Shown here: piece by piece, positions 1 to 9,041 of the stretch
Layout: each line of letters opens with the position of its first letter
How positions within the stretch are numbered: the first letter of the stretch is position 1
Assembly (NCBI GenBank): GCA_965223585.1
Contig: CBDCWW010000024.1
Span: 558,001-622,000 of the forward strand
From: CBDCVN01 sp965223585
GTDB taxonomy: Bacteria; Deinococcota; Deinococci; Deinococcales; Trueperaceae
DNA: 64,000 bases
Reading direction: 5' to 3'
The notes under the pieces: generated by a model
What the model was told of the DNA's origin: nothing
Database searches by the model: none
Seen by the model: the letters and a program-made list of their open reading frames with translations, nothing else
Translations under genes and position numbers: made by a program

Positions 1-178
1 TAACAGAGTGGATAAAAACCTAATGATTGGTTTGCGTGAAGGGGTGCTGGGCATAAGCAAGCTAGCAAAACTTCTTAGAGTAGTGCAAAATGGCTTTGTA
101 AGAAGTTATGCCCTGATTATGCTAATTGGTGCAGTACTGATAGTACTCTATTTAGCTTTTAGCGGAGGTGCTGCATGA
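1..178 (+). CDS. nuoL: NADH-quinone oxidoreductase subunit L, C-terminal end (partial)
   Basis: The first 178 bases hold the last 58 codons of a gene that begins before the window. The frame starts at base 2 and ends with TGA at 176-178. The peptide ends in a single hydrophobic helix preceded by VQNGFVRSYA, the usual form of the last transmembrane helix of NuoL, the proton-pumping antiporter-like subunit of respiratory complex I. The stop overlaps the nuoM start (ATGA at 175-178), so the two genes are translationally coupled. The identification rests on this tail and on the nuoM-nuoN genes that follow in the canonical order. Confidence 0.85.
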   Translation, partial: NRVDKNLMIGLREGVLGISKLAKLLRVVQNGFVRSYALIMLIGAVLIVLYLAFSGGAA

Positions 179-1650
179 TAGCTTTGTGGCTTATTCTAAC
201 GCCTGTTATTGCTGTACTGCTTATTACTTTTGTTCCTAGCAAGTGGGTTGATAAGGTATTTGCTTTACTGAGTAGTGTAGCTACTTTTGTACTGACACTT
301 TTTGTTGCCCAAAGCAGCCTTCAGGTAGAGTGGTTAGATAAATTTGGGATTTACTTTGCTTTGGATGGTAATGGTGGCTCGAGCCTACTAATCCTAACAG
401 CTAACCTAGTAATGGTTCCCGTTATCATTTATGCTTCTGCCAAAATAGAGAGGCAAACAGGCGTTTTCCTAACCATGCTATTAATTATGCAAGCAGGTCT
501 AAATGGTATTTTCCTAGCCAAGGATTTGGTACTGTTTTATATTTTTTGGGAAATTACTTTTATTCCTAGCTTAATAATGCTATTTGTTTGGGGAAGAAAA
601 CAAAGGCGTGAAGCTACATATAGTTATTTAGTTTATGCAATGACAGGTTCTCTTTTAATGCTAATGTCTATACTAGCTATAAGACCCTTGTCTGAAGCAG
701 ATAGCTACCTTTTTAGTGATTTATTGGCTGCTACACCAAACTTAGCTTTGTCTACACAAAGCTGGCTCTTTTTAGGTTTTGTTTTTGCTTTTGCTGTTAA
801 AACACCTCTTATCCCTGTTCACTCTTGGCTAATAGGTTTTCACGAACAAAATCATCCTAGTGGTGTAGCCGATGTAGCTGGAACACTTTATAAAGTAGGA
901 GCTTGGGGCTTTTTTGCTTGGGCACTGCCACTTTTGCCCGGAGCTGCTGAAGTTTTCTCTCCTTTTTTACTAGCTTTAGCTGCTGTTACTGCTTTATATG
1001 CAGCTTGGCTAGCTACCTATCAAACAAACCTAAAACGTTTACTAGCCTATGCTTCTTTATCTCATATGGGTATAGTAGCAGCAGGAGTTTTTGCTTTGCA
1101 TATAGCGGGTTTAAATGGAGCCATTTACCTACTAGCTGCCCAAATGGTTTCTACTGGTGCACTCTTCCTAATATCTGGTATGCTTTTTAGACGTCGTCAA
1201 AGCTTTGAACTTGATAGTTATGGTGGTGCAGCCAAAAGTGCTCCTGCTCTAGCTGCCATAACCCTCTTTGTTTTGTTTGCTAGTATTGGTGTGCCCGGCT
1301 TAGCAAATTTCCCCGGTGAGTTTTTAAGTCTACTAGGGGTATTTCAGCAGAATCCTTACCTAGCTGTGTTAGCTTGTGGAGCAATAATTGCTGCAGGGGT
1401 GTATGGAGTAAACCTTTATCAAAGGCTTTATCAAGGCGAGGAAACATCGCCGCTATCTGAAATAAAGTTTAGAGAGGTTGCTATGCTTGCTCCTCTTTTA
1501 GTCATGATTGTTTATTTAGGCACATTGCCTCATAAGCATCTTCAAGATATTGAGGTACAGGCCAACACGATTGCTAAACAACACAAAGACATGTTTACCG
1601 TGAAACATAGTGCTCCAAATCAGCCAAAACCTCAGGAAGGGGACCACTAA
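175..1650 (+). CDS. nuoM: NADH-quinone oxidoreductase subunit M
   Basis: This 491-aa, almost entirely hydrophobic protein has the antiporter-like fold of complex I subunit M (about 14 membrane helices), one of three proton-pumping modules of the membrane arm. Family motifs are visible: FYIFWEITFIPSLIMLFVWG around residues 122-141 with the conserved Glu, a Lys in FAVKTPLIPVHSWL around 207-220, and LKRLLAYASLSHMG around 288-301. The C-terminal 35 residues are hydrophilic and poorly conserved. It overlaps nuoL by 4 bases and shares the A of its TAA stop with the ATG of nuoN (TAATG), typical of a tight nuo operon. A CTCGAG site lies near its start. Confidence 0.96.
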   Translation: MIALWLILTPVIAVLLITFVPSKWVDKVFALLSSVATFVLTLFVAQSSLQVEWLDKFGIYFALDGNGGSSLLILTANLVMVPVIIYASAKIERQTGVFLTMLLIMQAGLNGIFLAKDLVLFYIFWEITFIPSLIMLFVWGRKQRREATYSYLVYAMTGSLLMLMSILAIRPLSEADSYLFSDLLAATPNLALSTQSWLFLGFVFAFAVKTPLIPVHSWLIGFHEQNHPSGVADVAGTLYKVGAWGFFAWALPLLPGAAEVFSPFLLALAAVTALYAAWLATYQTNLKRLLAYASLSHMGIVAAGVFALHIAGLNGAIYLLAAQMVSTGALFLISGMLFRRRQSFELDSYGGAAKSAPALAAITLFVLFASIGVPGLANFPGEFLSLLGVFQQNPYLAVLACGAIIAAGVYGVNLYQRLYQGEETSPLSEIKFREVAMLAPLLVMIVYLGTLPHKHLQDIEVQANTIAKQHKDMFTVKHSAPNQPKPQEGDH

Positions 1651-3062
1651 TGACTATAGGTACAGAATTTATAACTGGAAGCTTAGTACCGCCTGCCTTA
1701 TTGCTAATCACCGCCTCATTTGTGCTAATAAGAGCGTTGTGGTGGCCTTCTGTTAGGCAGACTGTTATATTTAGTCTTCTTGGGCTCGCCTATGCCTTTT
1801 TAGCTAATAGCTTGCTTTTTGGTCAAGTGAAACAGCATGGAGGACTTAGTAGTTTTGGTGGGCGTTATGTTATAGATAATTTTGCTCTATCCTTTAACTT
1901 AGTTATTTTGCTAGGCACTGTCCTAGCTATTTTAGTTAGCTTTGAGTACTTGAAACGCTTTAACTTAGATCATATCGAGTACTACCCTCTTATACTACTT
2001 AGCGCTTGTGGAGCTATGTTAATGGTTGCTGCTAAGGATCTTATAATATTAGTGCTAGCCTTAGAGATTATGTCATTAGCAGTATATGTACTCTCTGCAT
2101 GGCGTCAGGAAGCTAGAGAATCTGAAGAAGCAGGCATGAAATACTTTTTGCTAGGAGCTTTTGCCTCTGCCTTTTTCATTTATGGCATTGCCCTAAGTTA
2201 TGGTGCAACTGGCACTTTTACTTATGAAGGTATTTTGGCTGCTGTAACCTCAGAAGGTTTTAATCAAGGCGCTCTTTTGAGTCTTGGTTTGGGTTTTGTT
2301 TTAGTAGGCTTAGGTTTTAAGGCTGCTTTAGTGCCTTTTCACCAATGGGCACCAGATGTTTATACTGGAGCACCTACTTCAGTAACAGCTTTTATGAGTG
2401 TAGTTGTTAAAACAGCTGCCTTTGCAGCTCTACTACGGTTTGCCACTATGGCTTTTCCAGATGTTTCTCCAGCTCTAAATCAGCTCTTTATTATGTTGGT
2501 GGTGCTTACACTTATTGTTGCTAACTTTGTTGCGCTCGAGCAAAAAACTCTAAAAAGAATGCTAGCCTACTCTGCTGTTGCCCACGCAGGCTACCTTGGC
2601 ATGGGTGTTTTAGCTGGCAATGAGTCAGCAGTTATTTGGTATCTAGCAGCTTATACCTTTATGAATATAGGAGCTTTTGCGGTGCTAAGCCTCATTAGTA
2701 ACTCAGATGATAAGGGAGATAGTCTAGAAGAAATTACTGGTTTAGGTAAACATAGACCTCTTCTGGCTTTAGCTATGAGCATTTTCTTGCTAAGTCTAGC
2801 AGGCATTCCGCCCTTTGCAGGCTTTTTTGCCAAATTTTTAGTTTTCCAAGCTACTCTTGCAGCAGATTATATATGGCTAGCAGTGTTAGGGATTTTAACT
2901 AGTGTAGTAGCGATAATTTACTACATGCGTTTTATGATAGCAATGTATTCACCAAAGGAAGCAACCCCTTTAAAAGAAGATTCAAAAAGTCCTGTTGCTT
3001 TTGTGGTCATAGTGGTTGCTGCTGTAGCTACGGTGATTTTAGGGATTTTGCCTGTTTGGTAG
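1650..3062 (+). CDS. nuoN: NADH-quinone oxidoreductase subunit N
   Basis: This 470-aa polytopic membrane protein is the third antiporter-like subunit of complex I. Diagnostic stretches are LALEIMSLAVYVLSA (about residues 135-149, conserved Glu), KAALVPFHQWAPDVYTGAP (about 224-242, conserved Lys and His), LKRMLAYSAVAHAGY and SLAGIPPFAGFFAKF (about 379-393). Length and order after nuoM match the family. It is the last gene of the nuo operon here. The next gene starts 71 bases downstream and is unrelated. No clear hairpin terminator was seen after the stop. Confidence 0.96.
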   Translation: MTIGTEFITGSLVPPALLLITASFVLIRALWWPSVRQTVIFSLLGLAYAFLANSLLFGQVKQHGGLSSFGGRYVIDNFALSFNLVILLGTVLAILVSFEYLKRFNLDHIEYYPLILLSACGAMLMVAAKDLIILVLALEIMSLAVYVLSAWRQEARESEEAGMKYFLLGAFASAFFIYGIALSYGATGTFTYEGILAAVTSEGFNQGALLSLGLGFVLVGLGFKAALVPFHQWAPDVYTGAPTSVTAFMSVVVKTAAFAALLRFATMAFPDVSPALNQLFIMLVVLTLIVANFVALEQKTLKRMLAYSAVAHAGYLGMGVLAGNESAVIWYLAAYTFMNIGAFAVLSLISNSDDKGDSLEEITGLGKHRPLLALAMSIFLLSLAGIPPFAGFFAKFLVFQATLAADYIWLAVLGILTSVVAIIYYMRFMIAMYSPKEATPLKEDSKSPVAFVVIVVAAVATVILGILPVW

Positions 3063-3133
3063 TATTTTCCATAAGAATTTTTAAGAACAGATACTGCTTT
3101 TAAACCTTGTTAGGTTAAACAGAAAGGAAAATT

Positions 3134-3391
3134 GTGCAAGCTATAAAACTAGATGGAGTTATTTCAAAAGATCATAGGCTTATGCTTACTATACCTCCTG
3201 ATATTCCTTCAGGCCCTGTGGAAGTAGTAGTTTTGGTTAAAGAAAAGCAAAAAGAAACACTAGGAAAGCAAAAGTCTTTACAGGATTTCTTAGCTAAGCT
3301 CGAGCAAAAACCTTATTCAGACCGTAGTGCTGAGGAAGTAGATGCCTACATTGAAGAAATGCGTAACTCTTTTTGTGAAAAAAGGCAATAG
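3134..3391 (+). CDS. Antitoxin-like small protein
   Basis: This 85-aa protein starts at GTG after the purine-rich AGAAAGGAAAATT. Its N-terminal half (MQAIKLDGVISKDHRLMLTI, then PVEVVVLV) follows the pattern of small beta-rich antitoxins found before PIN-type toxins. The C-terminal half (DRSAEEVDAYIEEMRNSF) is a charged helix such as antitoxins use to wrap their toxin. No toxin gene follows: the next gene is another antitoxin-like gene (DUF433), and only a scrap of its toxin remains. Function as an orphan antitoxin is inferred from sequence style and context; no enzyme motif is present. Confidence 0.55.
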   Translation: MQAIKLDGVISKDHRLMLTIPPDIPSGPVEVVVLVKEKQKETLGKQKSLQDFLAKLEQKPYSDRSAEEVDAYIEEMRNSFCEKRQ

Positions 3392-3410
3392 TACCTTTTA
3401 TAGGTGTCTA

Positions 3411-3427
3411 TTTGGTAATATTTTAAT
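3411..3427 (+). promoter_or_regulatory. -10 box of a likely leaderless promoter for the DUF433 gene
   Basis: TAATAT at 3416-3421 is followed by six bases and the ATG at 3428, with no Shine-Dalgarno sequence. This TANNNT-N6-ATG arrangement predicts transcription starting at or next to the start codon. The same arrangement occurs before several other genes in the window. Confidence 0.5.
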
Positions 3428-3658
3428 ATGAGTGCTACTTATATAACAGATCGAATTACTGTTAATCCTAAGCAGTGTGGGGGCAAACCTTGCATTCATG
3501 GTATGCGTATTCGTGTTATTGACGTACTTGATTTGCTTGCTAATGGGCTTAGTGTTGATGATATTCTAGAAGAGTTTCCTAAACTCGAGCGAGAAGACAT
3601 TTTTGCCACTATCAAATATGCTAGAAACCAAGTTGATCATGTGGTGCTTGCAGCTTGA
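3428..3658 (+). CDS. DUF433 antitoxin-like protein
   Basis: This 76-aa protein is a typical DUF433 (VapB45-like) protein. NPKQCGGKPCIHGMRIRV at residues 13-30 is the family signature, followed by a helix-turn-helix-like region (VIDVLDLLANGLSVDDILEEFP). DUF433 proteins are usually translated with a DUF5615 PIN-like toxin whose start overlaps their stop. Here the overlap survives (the toxin's TTG start at 3655-3657 overlaps the TGA) but the toxin breaks off after about 20 codons. The antitoxin is full length and carries a CTCGAG site. It is probably an orphan antitoxin kept after loss of its toxin. Confidence 0.85.
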   Translation: MSATYITDRITVNPKQCGGKPCIHGMRIRVIDVLDLLANGLSVDDILEEFPKLEREDIFATIKYARNQVDHVVLAA

Positions 3659-3717
3659 CAATCTGGATCGGTGCTCAGCTTTCGCCTCACCTAGCAAGCA
3701 ACGATAAGGCGTTTTAG
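3655..3717 (+). pseudogene. Truncated DUF5615 PIN-like toxin remnant
   Basis: Reading from the TTG at 3655 gives TIWIGAQLSPHLA and then SNDKAF before a TAG at 3715-3717. WI.AQLSPHLA is the start of the DUF5615 PIN-like toxin family, where the residue before AQLSP is normally an acidic active-site Asp. Here it is Gly. After the first 13 residues the similarity stops, so the gene has lost about 80-100 codons. The reading frame overlaps the DUF433 stop exactly as in intact pairs, which supports the call. Confidence 0.65.
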
Positions 3718-3790
3718 ACTCAAATTCTTGTGTGAATTTCTAAGCAATTTAACAAAATCATAAGCTTAATGTTTTGTAAACTCATTTAAC

Positions 3791-3824
3791 TTGAATCGAA
3801 ATTCAGTCTAGATTACAATTTCTT
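3791..3824 (+). promoter_or_regulatory. Promoter of the STAND gene, leaderless type
   Basis: TTGAAT at 3791-3796, a 17-base spacer and TACAAT at 3814-3819 form a good sigma-70-type promoter. The ATG follows only five bases after the -10 box and no ribosome binding site precedes it, so the transcript would be leaderless. Confidence 0.6.
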
Positions 3825-4907
3825 ATGCCCATTACATGGGATGATTTCAATTCCATCAATAAGCTAAACAAAAAGGTTGAATTTGAGCAATTAGCTCTTT
3901 TTCTATTTTCACATCGCTACAAAATTCCAATAGCATCAGTTACTCAGTATGCTAACCAACCAGGAGTTGAAATTGAACCAATAGAGATTGAGAAGGGAGG
4001 GAAAAAGATATTTGCCTCCTTCCAATCTAAGCACTTCGATAACAACATTGGTTGGAAAAAATGTGAAGAATCCATAAAAGTGGCTATTGGCAAAAAGAAG
4101 AAAGGTGTCAAGACTTACAAAAAGCTTGAACAAATAGACGTCTATATAAACAAGGATGGGGGGCAAACGAATCAAACACGAGATAATATTGAAGCAGATG
4201 CACAAAAAGCTGGAATAACAGTTATTTGGCATTATGGAAAGGAGATTCTTCTAGAACTCAATGATCCTTCAGCAGATGAGGGCTTGAAAAACATTGCTAG
4301 AAAGTTTTTTCATACGTCAATTCGAGTACCAAATGTTGACCCACCTCTCAACATGGTGGTTGGACGAGGTAGACTCATAGATAAAATCACACAAGCATTA
4401 AAGACTCAGAAACGAATTCAAATCTATGGCTTTCCCGGTATAGGTAAAAGTACAATTGCCAGATATATTGCTGCTTCGCAAGCTATGGAACTTGGTGCAG
4501 CAATTATAGACGCAAGAGATTTTTCAGGAACTCAGGGCGGCAAAACTGTGGAATCACAACTTCAATTGCTTGCTTCCAAGGCAGTGAGTAAGTTTAGAAA
4601 AGGGGAAATTAAAGGTAATGCTATAGAAATAGCAAAAGATTTATTTCGTGTAGATAAGCGTTTGCTTGTTATTGATAATTTAGAGGCCCCAGAGCTAATT
4701 CGTGCTTTTATTGAAGCAGTTCAACCTGAAAGGTTACTTCTGACTAGTAGAAGGCAGACACCTAACTGTTTACTTAATGGCAAGTGCTTTTTAGTAAACA
4801 AGCTGTCACCTAATGCAGCCAAAACACAATTTTACAACAGTAATTTCCGATCCCACAGGGTTTTTGACTATAGCTTGAGTAAGGACACCTCATTTTACAA
4901 AAATTGA
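3825..4907 (+). pseudogene. NLR/Avs-like STAND protein, 5' part (interrupted by an insertion sequence)
   Basis: The open frame encodes 360 aa, but only the first 337-338 residues belong to the original gene; the rest is read from the insertion sequence that enters after base 4837. Residues about 1-160 look like a PD-(D/E)XK nuclease of the Mrr/Cap4 kind: an acidic strand around E49-E51, then FASFQSKHF with a Q-x-K motif at 67-69. Residues 175-338 are an NB-ARC/STAND ATPase: Walker A GFPGIGKST (202-210), Walker B LLVIDN (280-285) and LLLTSRR (304-310). The missing second half continues at 6529. Nuclease plus STAND plus TPR is the layout of Avs-type antiphage sensors. That role is inferred. No CTCGAG site occurs in the gene. 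Confidence 0.75.
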
Positions 4908-6519
4908 CGAGTAACTTCATCCAAAAGCATTTAAAAATGAGAGAAAATATCCAGCATGAGTTGTTTGTGAAATGTACTTGTTTCCAGAAGGCATAAAAAT
5001 ACCTAGCACCACTTCTATGAGAGATTTTCAAATGGCACCTCTGTGTTTTAGTTTTTCTACAGTTTTTCCTGCAGTACTACTCTACTTCTATGACGTGTCA
5101 TAAAGGATTTCATAGCCTGTTACTCTGAAACCATGTGTTATTGCCCTGTAGATATCCTCCATACACTCAAAGGGCAAAGTGTAAAACAAATGCCTTACCC
5201 TTTCCCATAGTAGTTTTTTAGTCCTACATTTTGCTTTTGCTGCTTTAAACACTGGACATGCTAATTGTAGTACTTGATCCACTAGGAATGCTTGCATCAT
5301 CAGTATCGTGAAATTGACTGACAGATTCTTTTTTCCATGCCCATAATTATGCTCTGCTTTGTACCCTTGGTTCTTTAGTGTATTTAGTGTCTCATTCTCC
5401 ATTTTCCATCTTGCCCTCCCTGCTCGCATTATCTCTTCTACATTTTCTTCATTTATCTCCATATCTGTTACCCACGTAAAATACTGCGTCTTCTTTTCAC
5501 TCCTTTCCCAATACTCCAACACATTCACCCTGACATCTTCATTTGAGGCATTTATTGCTATATCATTGCTGTAGTGAAAATGGTGTTCTACTCCCGTTTC
5601 TCCTTCTACTACCTTATGAGTATGACTTTCACCTGACTCTTTTCTTTTTTCCAATTCCTCAAATAGTTTCTTGTGGTTACTTTGTTTTGCACCTATTATG
5701 TAACTCATCCCTTGCTTTTCTAACTCCCTTAAGTTAGGTCCCGTAGAGTGTAATCCATCCTCTAAAATTATTACTTTGAGTTTGGGGTGATCTTTTCTTA
5801 TGTCTTCTACTAATCTCTTTCCTGCATTACGCTCACAATCATTCTTTGTTTCTCCATCTTGTTTTATTATTGCCTCTACACCTATTGGTATTACTTCTGC
5901 CTTGTCTGGATGTACTATTACTGCTCCCATTAACTGATGAGAATAACTTACTTCTCCATTTTTGTGTTTGCGCTCTAAACATCCTGGACAACTTATCTCT
6001 TTTGACTTGAAATACTGTGTTCCATCTAGGGACACTAAGTAATATCCATCTAGGTAAGTGTATTCTTTCAGTAACCCTCCCCTTTGCACCTCTTTGAAAA
6101 CTACCTTAAATCCCTTTTTTATTTCCTCTGGGTCAACTTCATCTATTACTTCCCTCATCCTTGTATCACTAGGAATTTCCTCTATCCCATACACCCTTTC
6201 TAAATTTTTCCTTTCTTCTCCATCTTGTCTTCTTTGGTCAAAGCGTAATAGGGAACCATCTTTTAGAGCAAACATAGCAAAACCTGACATCAGTACATCT
6301 TCAACAGATATATCAACCTCATTTGGTCGATGATCCTCTATCTCTGCATAGGTTTCTCTTAGTTTTTTATATAGGGCTGTGGCACATAAGTCTTTTCGAG
6401 ACTTCATAACTGATTTTACCCTTGCTATTAGGAGTTATCAACTGATGCGTTAACTTTGCAAAAGTTTATGAGAGACTACATGCCTCTGACAGCTTTTTCA
6501 AGTGGATCGGGAACTGCTG
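4838..6519 (-). mobile_element. Insertion sequence (1682 bp) inside the STAND gene
   Basis: Both ends are defined by a perfect 9-bp direct repeat, ATTTTACAA, at 4829-4837 and 6520-6528. The termini are imperfect inverted repeats: the left end reads CAGTAATTTCCGATCCC and the right end, reverse-complemented, CAGCAGTTCCCGATCC. The element carries one transposase on the minus strand, opposite to the host gene. Deleting it with one copy of the repeat rejoins the host reading frame exactly. The intact target duplication and open transposase frame suggest a fairly recent insertion. The family is uncertain (see the transposase). Confidence 0.9.
5088..6407 (-). CDS. DDE transposase of the insertion sequence
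   Basis: This 439-aa transposase fills the element. It has the DDE pattern of a large transposase group: YYLVSLDGTQYF (first Asp, about residues 122-133), then a Cys-containing segment EISCPGCLERKH, VIILEDGLHSTG (second Asp, about 213-224) and RARWKMENETLNTLKNQGY (final Glu, about 328-346) followed by EHNYGHG. It resembles transposases usually filed under ISNCY or left unassigned. I could not fix the family without a search. The gene appears complete, starting at ATG, and has no CTCGAG site. Confidence 0.8.
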   Translation of the reverse strand: MKSRKDLCATALYKKLRETYAEIEDHRPNEVDISVEDVLMSGFAMFALKDGSLLRFDQRRQDGEERKNLERVYGIEEIPSDTRMREVIDEVDPEEIKKGFKVVFKEVQRGGLLKEYTYLDGYYLVSLDGTQYFKSKEISCPGCLERKHKNGEVSYSHQLMGAVIVHPDKAEVIPIGVEAIIKQDGETKNDCERNAGKRLVEDIRKDHPKLKVIILEDGLHSTGPNLRELEKQGMSYIIGAKQSNHKKLFEELEKRKESGESHTHKVVEGETGVEHHFHYSNDIAINASNEDVRVNVLEYWERSEKKTQYFTWVTDMEINEENVEEIMRAGRARWKMENETLNTLKNQGYKAEHNYGHGKKNLSVNFTILMMQAFLVDQVLQLACPVFKAAKAKCRTKKLLWERVRHLFYTLPFECMEDIYRAITHGFRVTGYEILYDTS

Positions 6520-6528
6520 ATTTTACAA

Positions 6529-8533
6529 TGATTCAAAATTGGATGAAATAGAAACTCAAAAGAGTTGTGTTGAAGAAATTTGCTTGGAGCTTGGATATTT
6601 ACCTCTAGCAATAAATTTGATTGCAGCTCAGCTTTACCGAGGTCAATTTGAAAAAAATCCAGAAATAGCTTTGAAAGTTTTACGCCAAAAACGTCTTGAT
6701 TACCTTGATCGTTATAGTGGTGATTCATTAGCGCCTGAAGACAATATACGTATTTCTTTTAAAGTTTCATATGAGCGTCTTACGCAGAGACAAAAACATG
6801 TTATACAAACAATTGCCACTTTATTGCCTACAGGTGCTAATTTTGCATCAATACTCTTCATGAGTAAACTTTCAGAGCATGACTTACAATATGATCTTAA
6901 TGAATTAAATTGGCGCTCTCTTGTTAGTTCCCCATGGGAGAAAAGATATCATCTACACCCTTTGTTATGGGAATATGTTAGAGAAAAAATTGACTCTCAA
7001 AGTCAAAAAGATTTCTTCTATACACGTGCTAAAGAGCTTATTCAGAACCTTTTAGAAAAGCATGACGATGAAACTGATAATATTGATGTTGATTTTTATG
7101 AGCAACATTGGTCACAAGCAGCATTTCTTACTGCGATGGTGCAACCCAATATTGAAGATTTTTTAGCACTTGCAGATGCAACCTCAAATTTTCTCTTTCA
7201 AACTTCACGATTTTGGGAAGGAATTAGGTACAATGATTGGGTCTTGGGCCTTGCAAGATCATGGAACAATAGCTATGCAGAGGTTGTTTGTTTAGATAAA
7301 ATGGGCAGTGCCTATCAAAATCTTGGATTTTATGAGAAGGCTTTGAGCTGTCATAAAGATGCGCTTAAAATAGCTCAAGATCATGAATTAAGTGAATTAC
7401 AAGGAATTGTCTTAGGCAATTTGGGCAACGATTATCAATATCTGAATAATTATAAAAAAGCCTTTGAAAATCATAAAAAATCTGCCTCTATTGCAAAAGA
7501 AATCAAAGATAGAAAAGGAGAAGGTGCTGCCATAGGTAATCAGGCAATTGCTTTGCGGAGTTTGGGGCAGCCTGAAGAGGCATTTAAACTTTCACGTGAA
7601 TCCTTAGATATTGCTAGAGAAATTGGGGATAGTCGTGCTGAACTGTCTGCTTTGTCTAACTACGCAAATGCAGTAGCTAGTTTAGAAGGTGAGGTAGCTG
7701 CACAGCCCATTTACAAAGAAGCCTTGCAAATAGCAGAAGAGTTACATAATAGAAGTATGCAAGCTTCACTCCTAAGAAGTATTGGAAGAATAGATCAGGA
7801 TATGGGTAACTATGAAAACGCTTTAAGCTACTTTGAGAATAGTTTAAATATTGCGAGGGATATTGATAACCCCCCCCTCATAGCACAAACTTTGGGCAGC
7901 ATGGGGGAAATATTTTTAAGTTTAGGTGATTTACAAAAAGCACAAGATTGTCATGAAAAGGCGCTTGAAGCAGCCAAAGATTTAGGTGACTTGAAGCTAG
8001 AGGGAATACAGCTTGACTGCTTGGGAAGTGTCTATCTGGCTTTAGAAAAATATGATGATGCTCTACATTATTACAGAGAAGCGCTTAGTCTTTTTGAAAA
8101 AGTCAACTACTTTAGGGGTATGTCAGCTGCAAAAGGGAATATTGGTCATGTTTATTACAATAAAGAGGATTATCAAAATGCTCAAGAGAATTATTTCTTA
8201 TCATTAGAGATTTCTATTGCAAACCAAGACCGTGAGAATATCGGACTTACCTTAGTAGATATAGGAAACATTTTTTGTGCAGTAGACAACCTTCGACATG
8301 CAGTAATGTTTTGGGTTGCTGCTTGCCCAATTCTTGCACAAGAAAGAAAGTCCTATTTTGAAGAAATTGTTCATAGACTGAGTAATCTAAGAAATGATTG
8401 GGAGGAATTTAATGAGTTTTTGAACAGCCTTATCCATGAAACAGGTGATGAGCTTATTGAATCGATTCGTGAAATGGGTCTTTTAGAAAATATTACTGAG
8501 GAATACACAAAAGGACTCCTAGAAGAAGGTTAA
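6529..8533 (+). pseudogene. NLR/Avs-like STAND protein, 3' part with TPR repeats
   Basis: This is the second part of the gene that starts at 3825. The true frame enters at 6529, just after the target duplication; a nominal TTG start at 6539 is probably not used. Joining 3825-4837 to 6529-8533 gives an uninterrupted frame of 1005 aa with ...TQFYN/DSKLDE... across the junction. It begins with the end of the STAND module (LELGYLPLAINLIAAQL, a GLPLA-type motif), then a winged-helix region, then about nine TPR repeats (for example YQNLGFYEKALSCHKDALKIAQ and YLALEKYDDALHYYREALSLF). TPR arrays in such proteins recognise a target. The C-terminus is acidic and helical. Confidence 0.75.
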
Positions 8534-8615
8534 TCAAAGAAAGTTAGGTAGCTCTATACATATAGTGATGACTGGTTTATGCCCTTAGTACACCAAAACA
8601 GATAAAATAGTTAAC

Positions 8616-8696
8616 ATGAACTGCCCAAAATGTAGCTCTAAAAAGTTTGTGAAAATGCATCTTAAACAGCCTTTTAATTCAGCCTTTATGCTCTAA
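8616..8696 (+). pseudogene. IS1-like transposase N-terminal zinc-finger remnant
   Basis: ATG at 8616 starts a 26-codon frame, MNCPKCSSKKFVKMH..., ending in TAA. M-N-C-P-x-C-x-S-K is the usual start of IS1-type transposase InsA proteins, which carry a zinc-binding CxxC pair. The second CxxC pair and the rest are missing. It is probably a scrap left by an old insertion. The match is short, so confidence is modest. Confidence 0.4.
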
Positions 8697-8838
8697 AGAC
8701 CCTCGAGAAACGTGGAAAGGACAAGCTTGCTACAAGGCAGGACGCAACCTCACTCAAAAAGAGTGGGAAACATACATGGACGGTAGGCCATATAAAAAAA
8801 CTTGCCCTCAGTATCCTTTAGTTCATAACGACCAGTAA
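8680..8838 (+). pseudogene. C-terminal remnant of a WD40-type protein
   Basis: The frame ending at TAA 8836-8838 reads ...CYKAGRNLTQKEWETYMDGRP and then YKKTCPQYPL. The WD40 protein at 31676-34867 ends in the same way (CRIAGRNFTQEEWQRYL...RPYEKTCPQYPAG). This Cys-AGRN-EW-...-KTCPQ tail is a conserved C-terminal extension of nSTAND/WD40 proteins. No WD40 repeat remains upstream in frame, so this is the last 50 or so codons of a lost gene. It contains one CTCGAG site. Confidence 0.7.
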
Positions 8839-8849
8839 GTTTAAATAGA

Positions 8850-8975
8850 GTTGTTCCGAAATAAAATGGTGGCTCAAATACTTAACACATTAAACAAGAA
8901 ATTCGGACACTTACTAAGATTTAATCACTGTATTATGTATTTTGTAGACTTCAAATTGAGCCATTGTATAGTTCA
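8850..8975. repeat. Dispersed repeat of about 126 bp, copy 1
   Basis: This stretch, beginning GTTGTTCCGAAATAAAAT, matches 50003-50129 over its whole length with roughly 85% identity by eye, including the long shared block TACTTAAC.CATTAAACAAG and the shared TTATGTATTTTGTAGAC. It has no open frame. It may be a small non-autonomous mobile element or the end of a lost insertion sequence. Here it lies just after the WD40 remnant. Confidence 0.75.
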
Positions 8976-9041
8976 TAATGTACACAAGATTATTCAGGAA
9001 CAAGTCTAATAAGTAAGTGCAAAAACATAACGTAAGCATTA

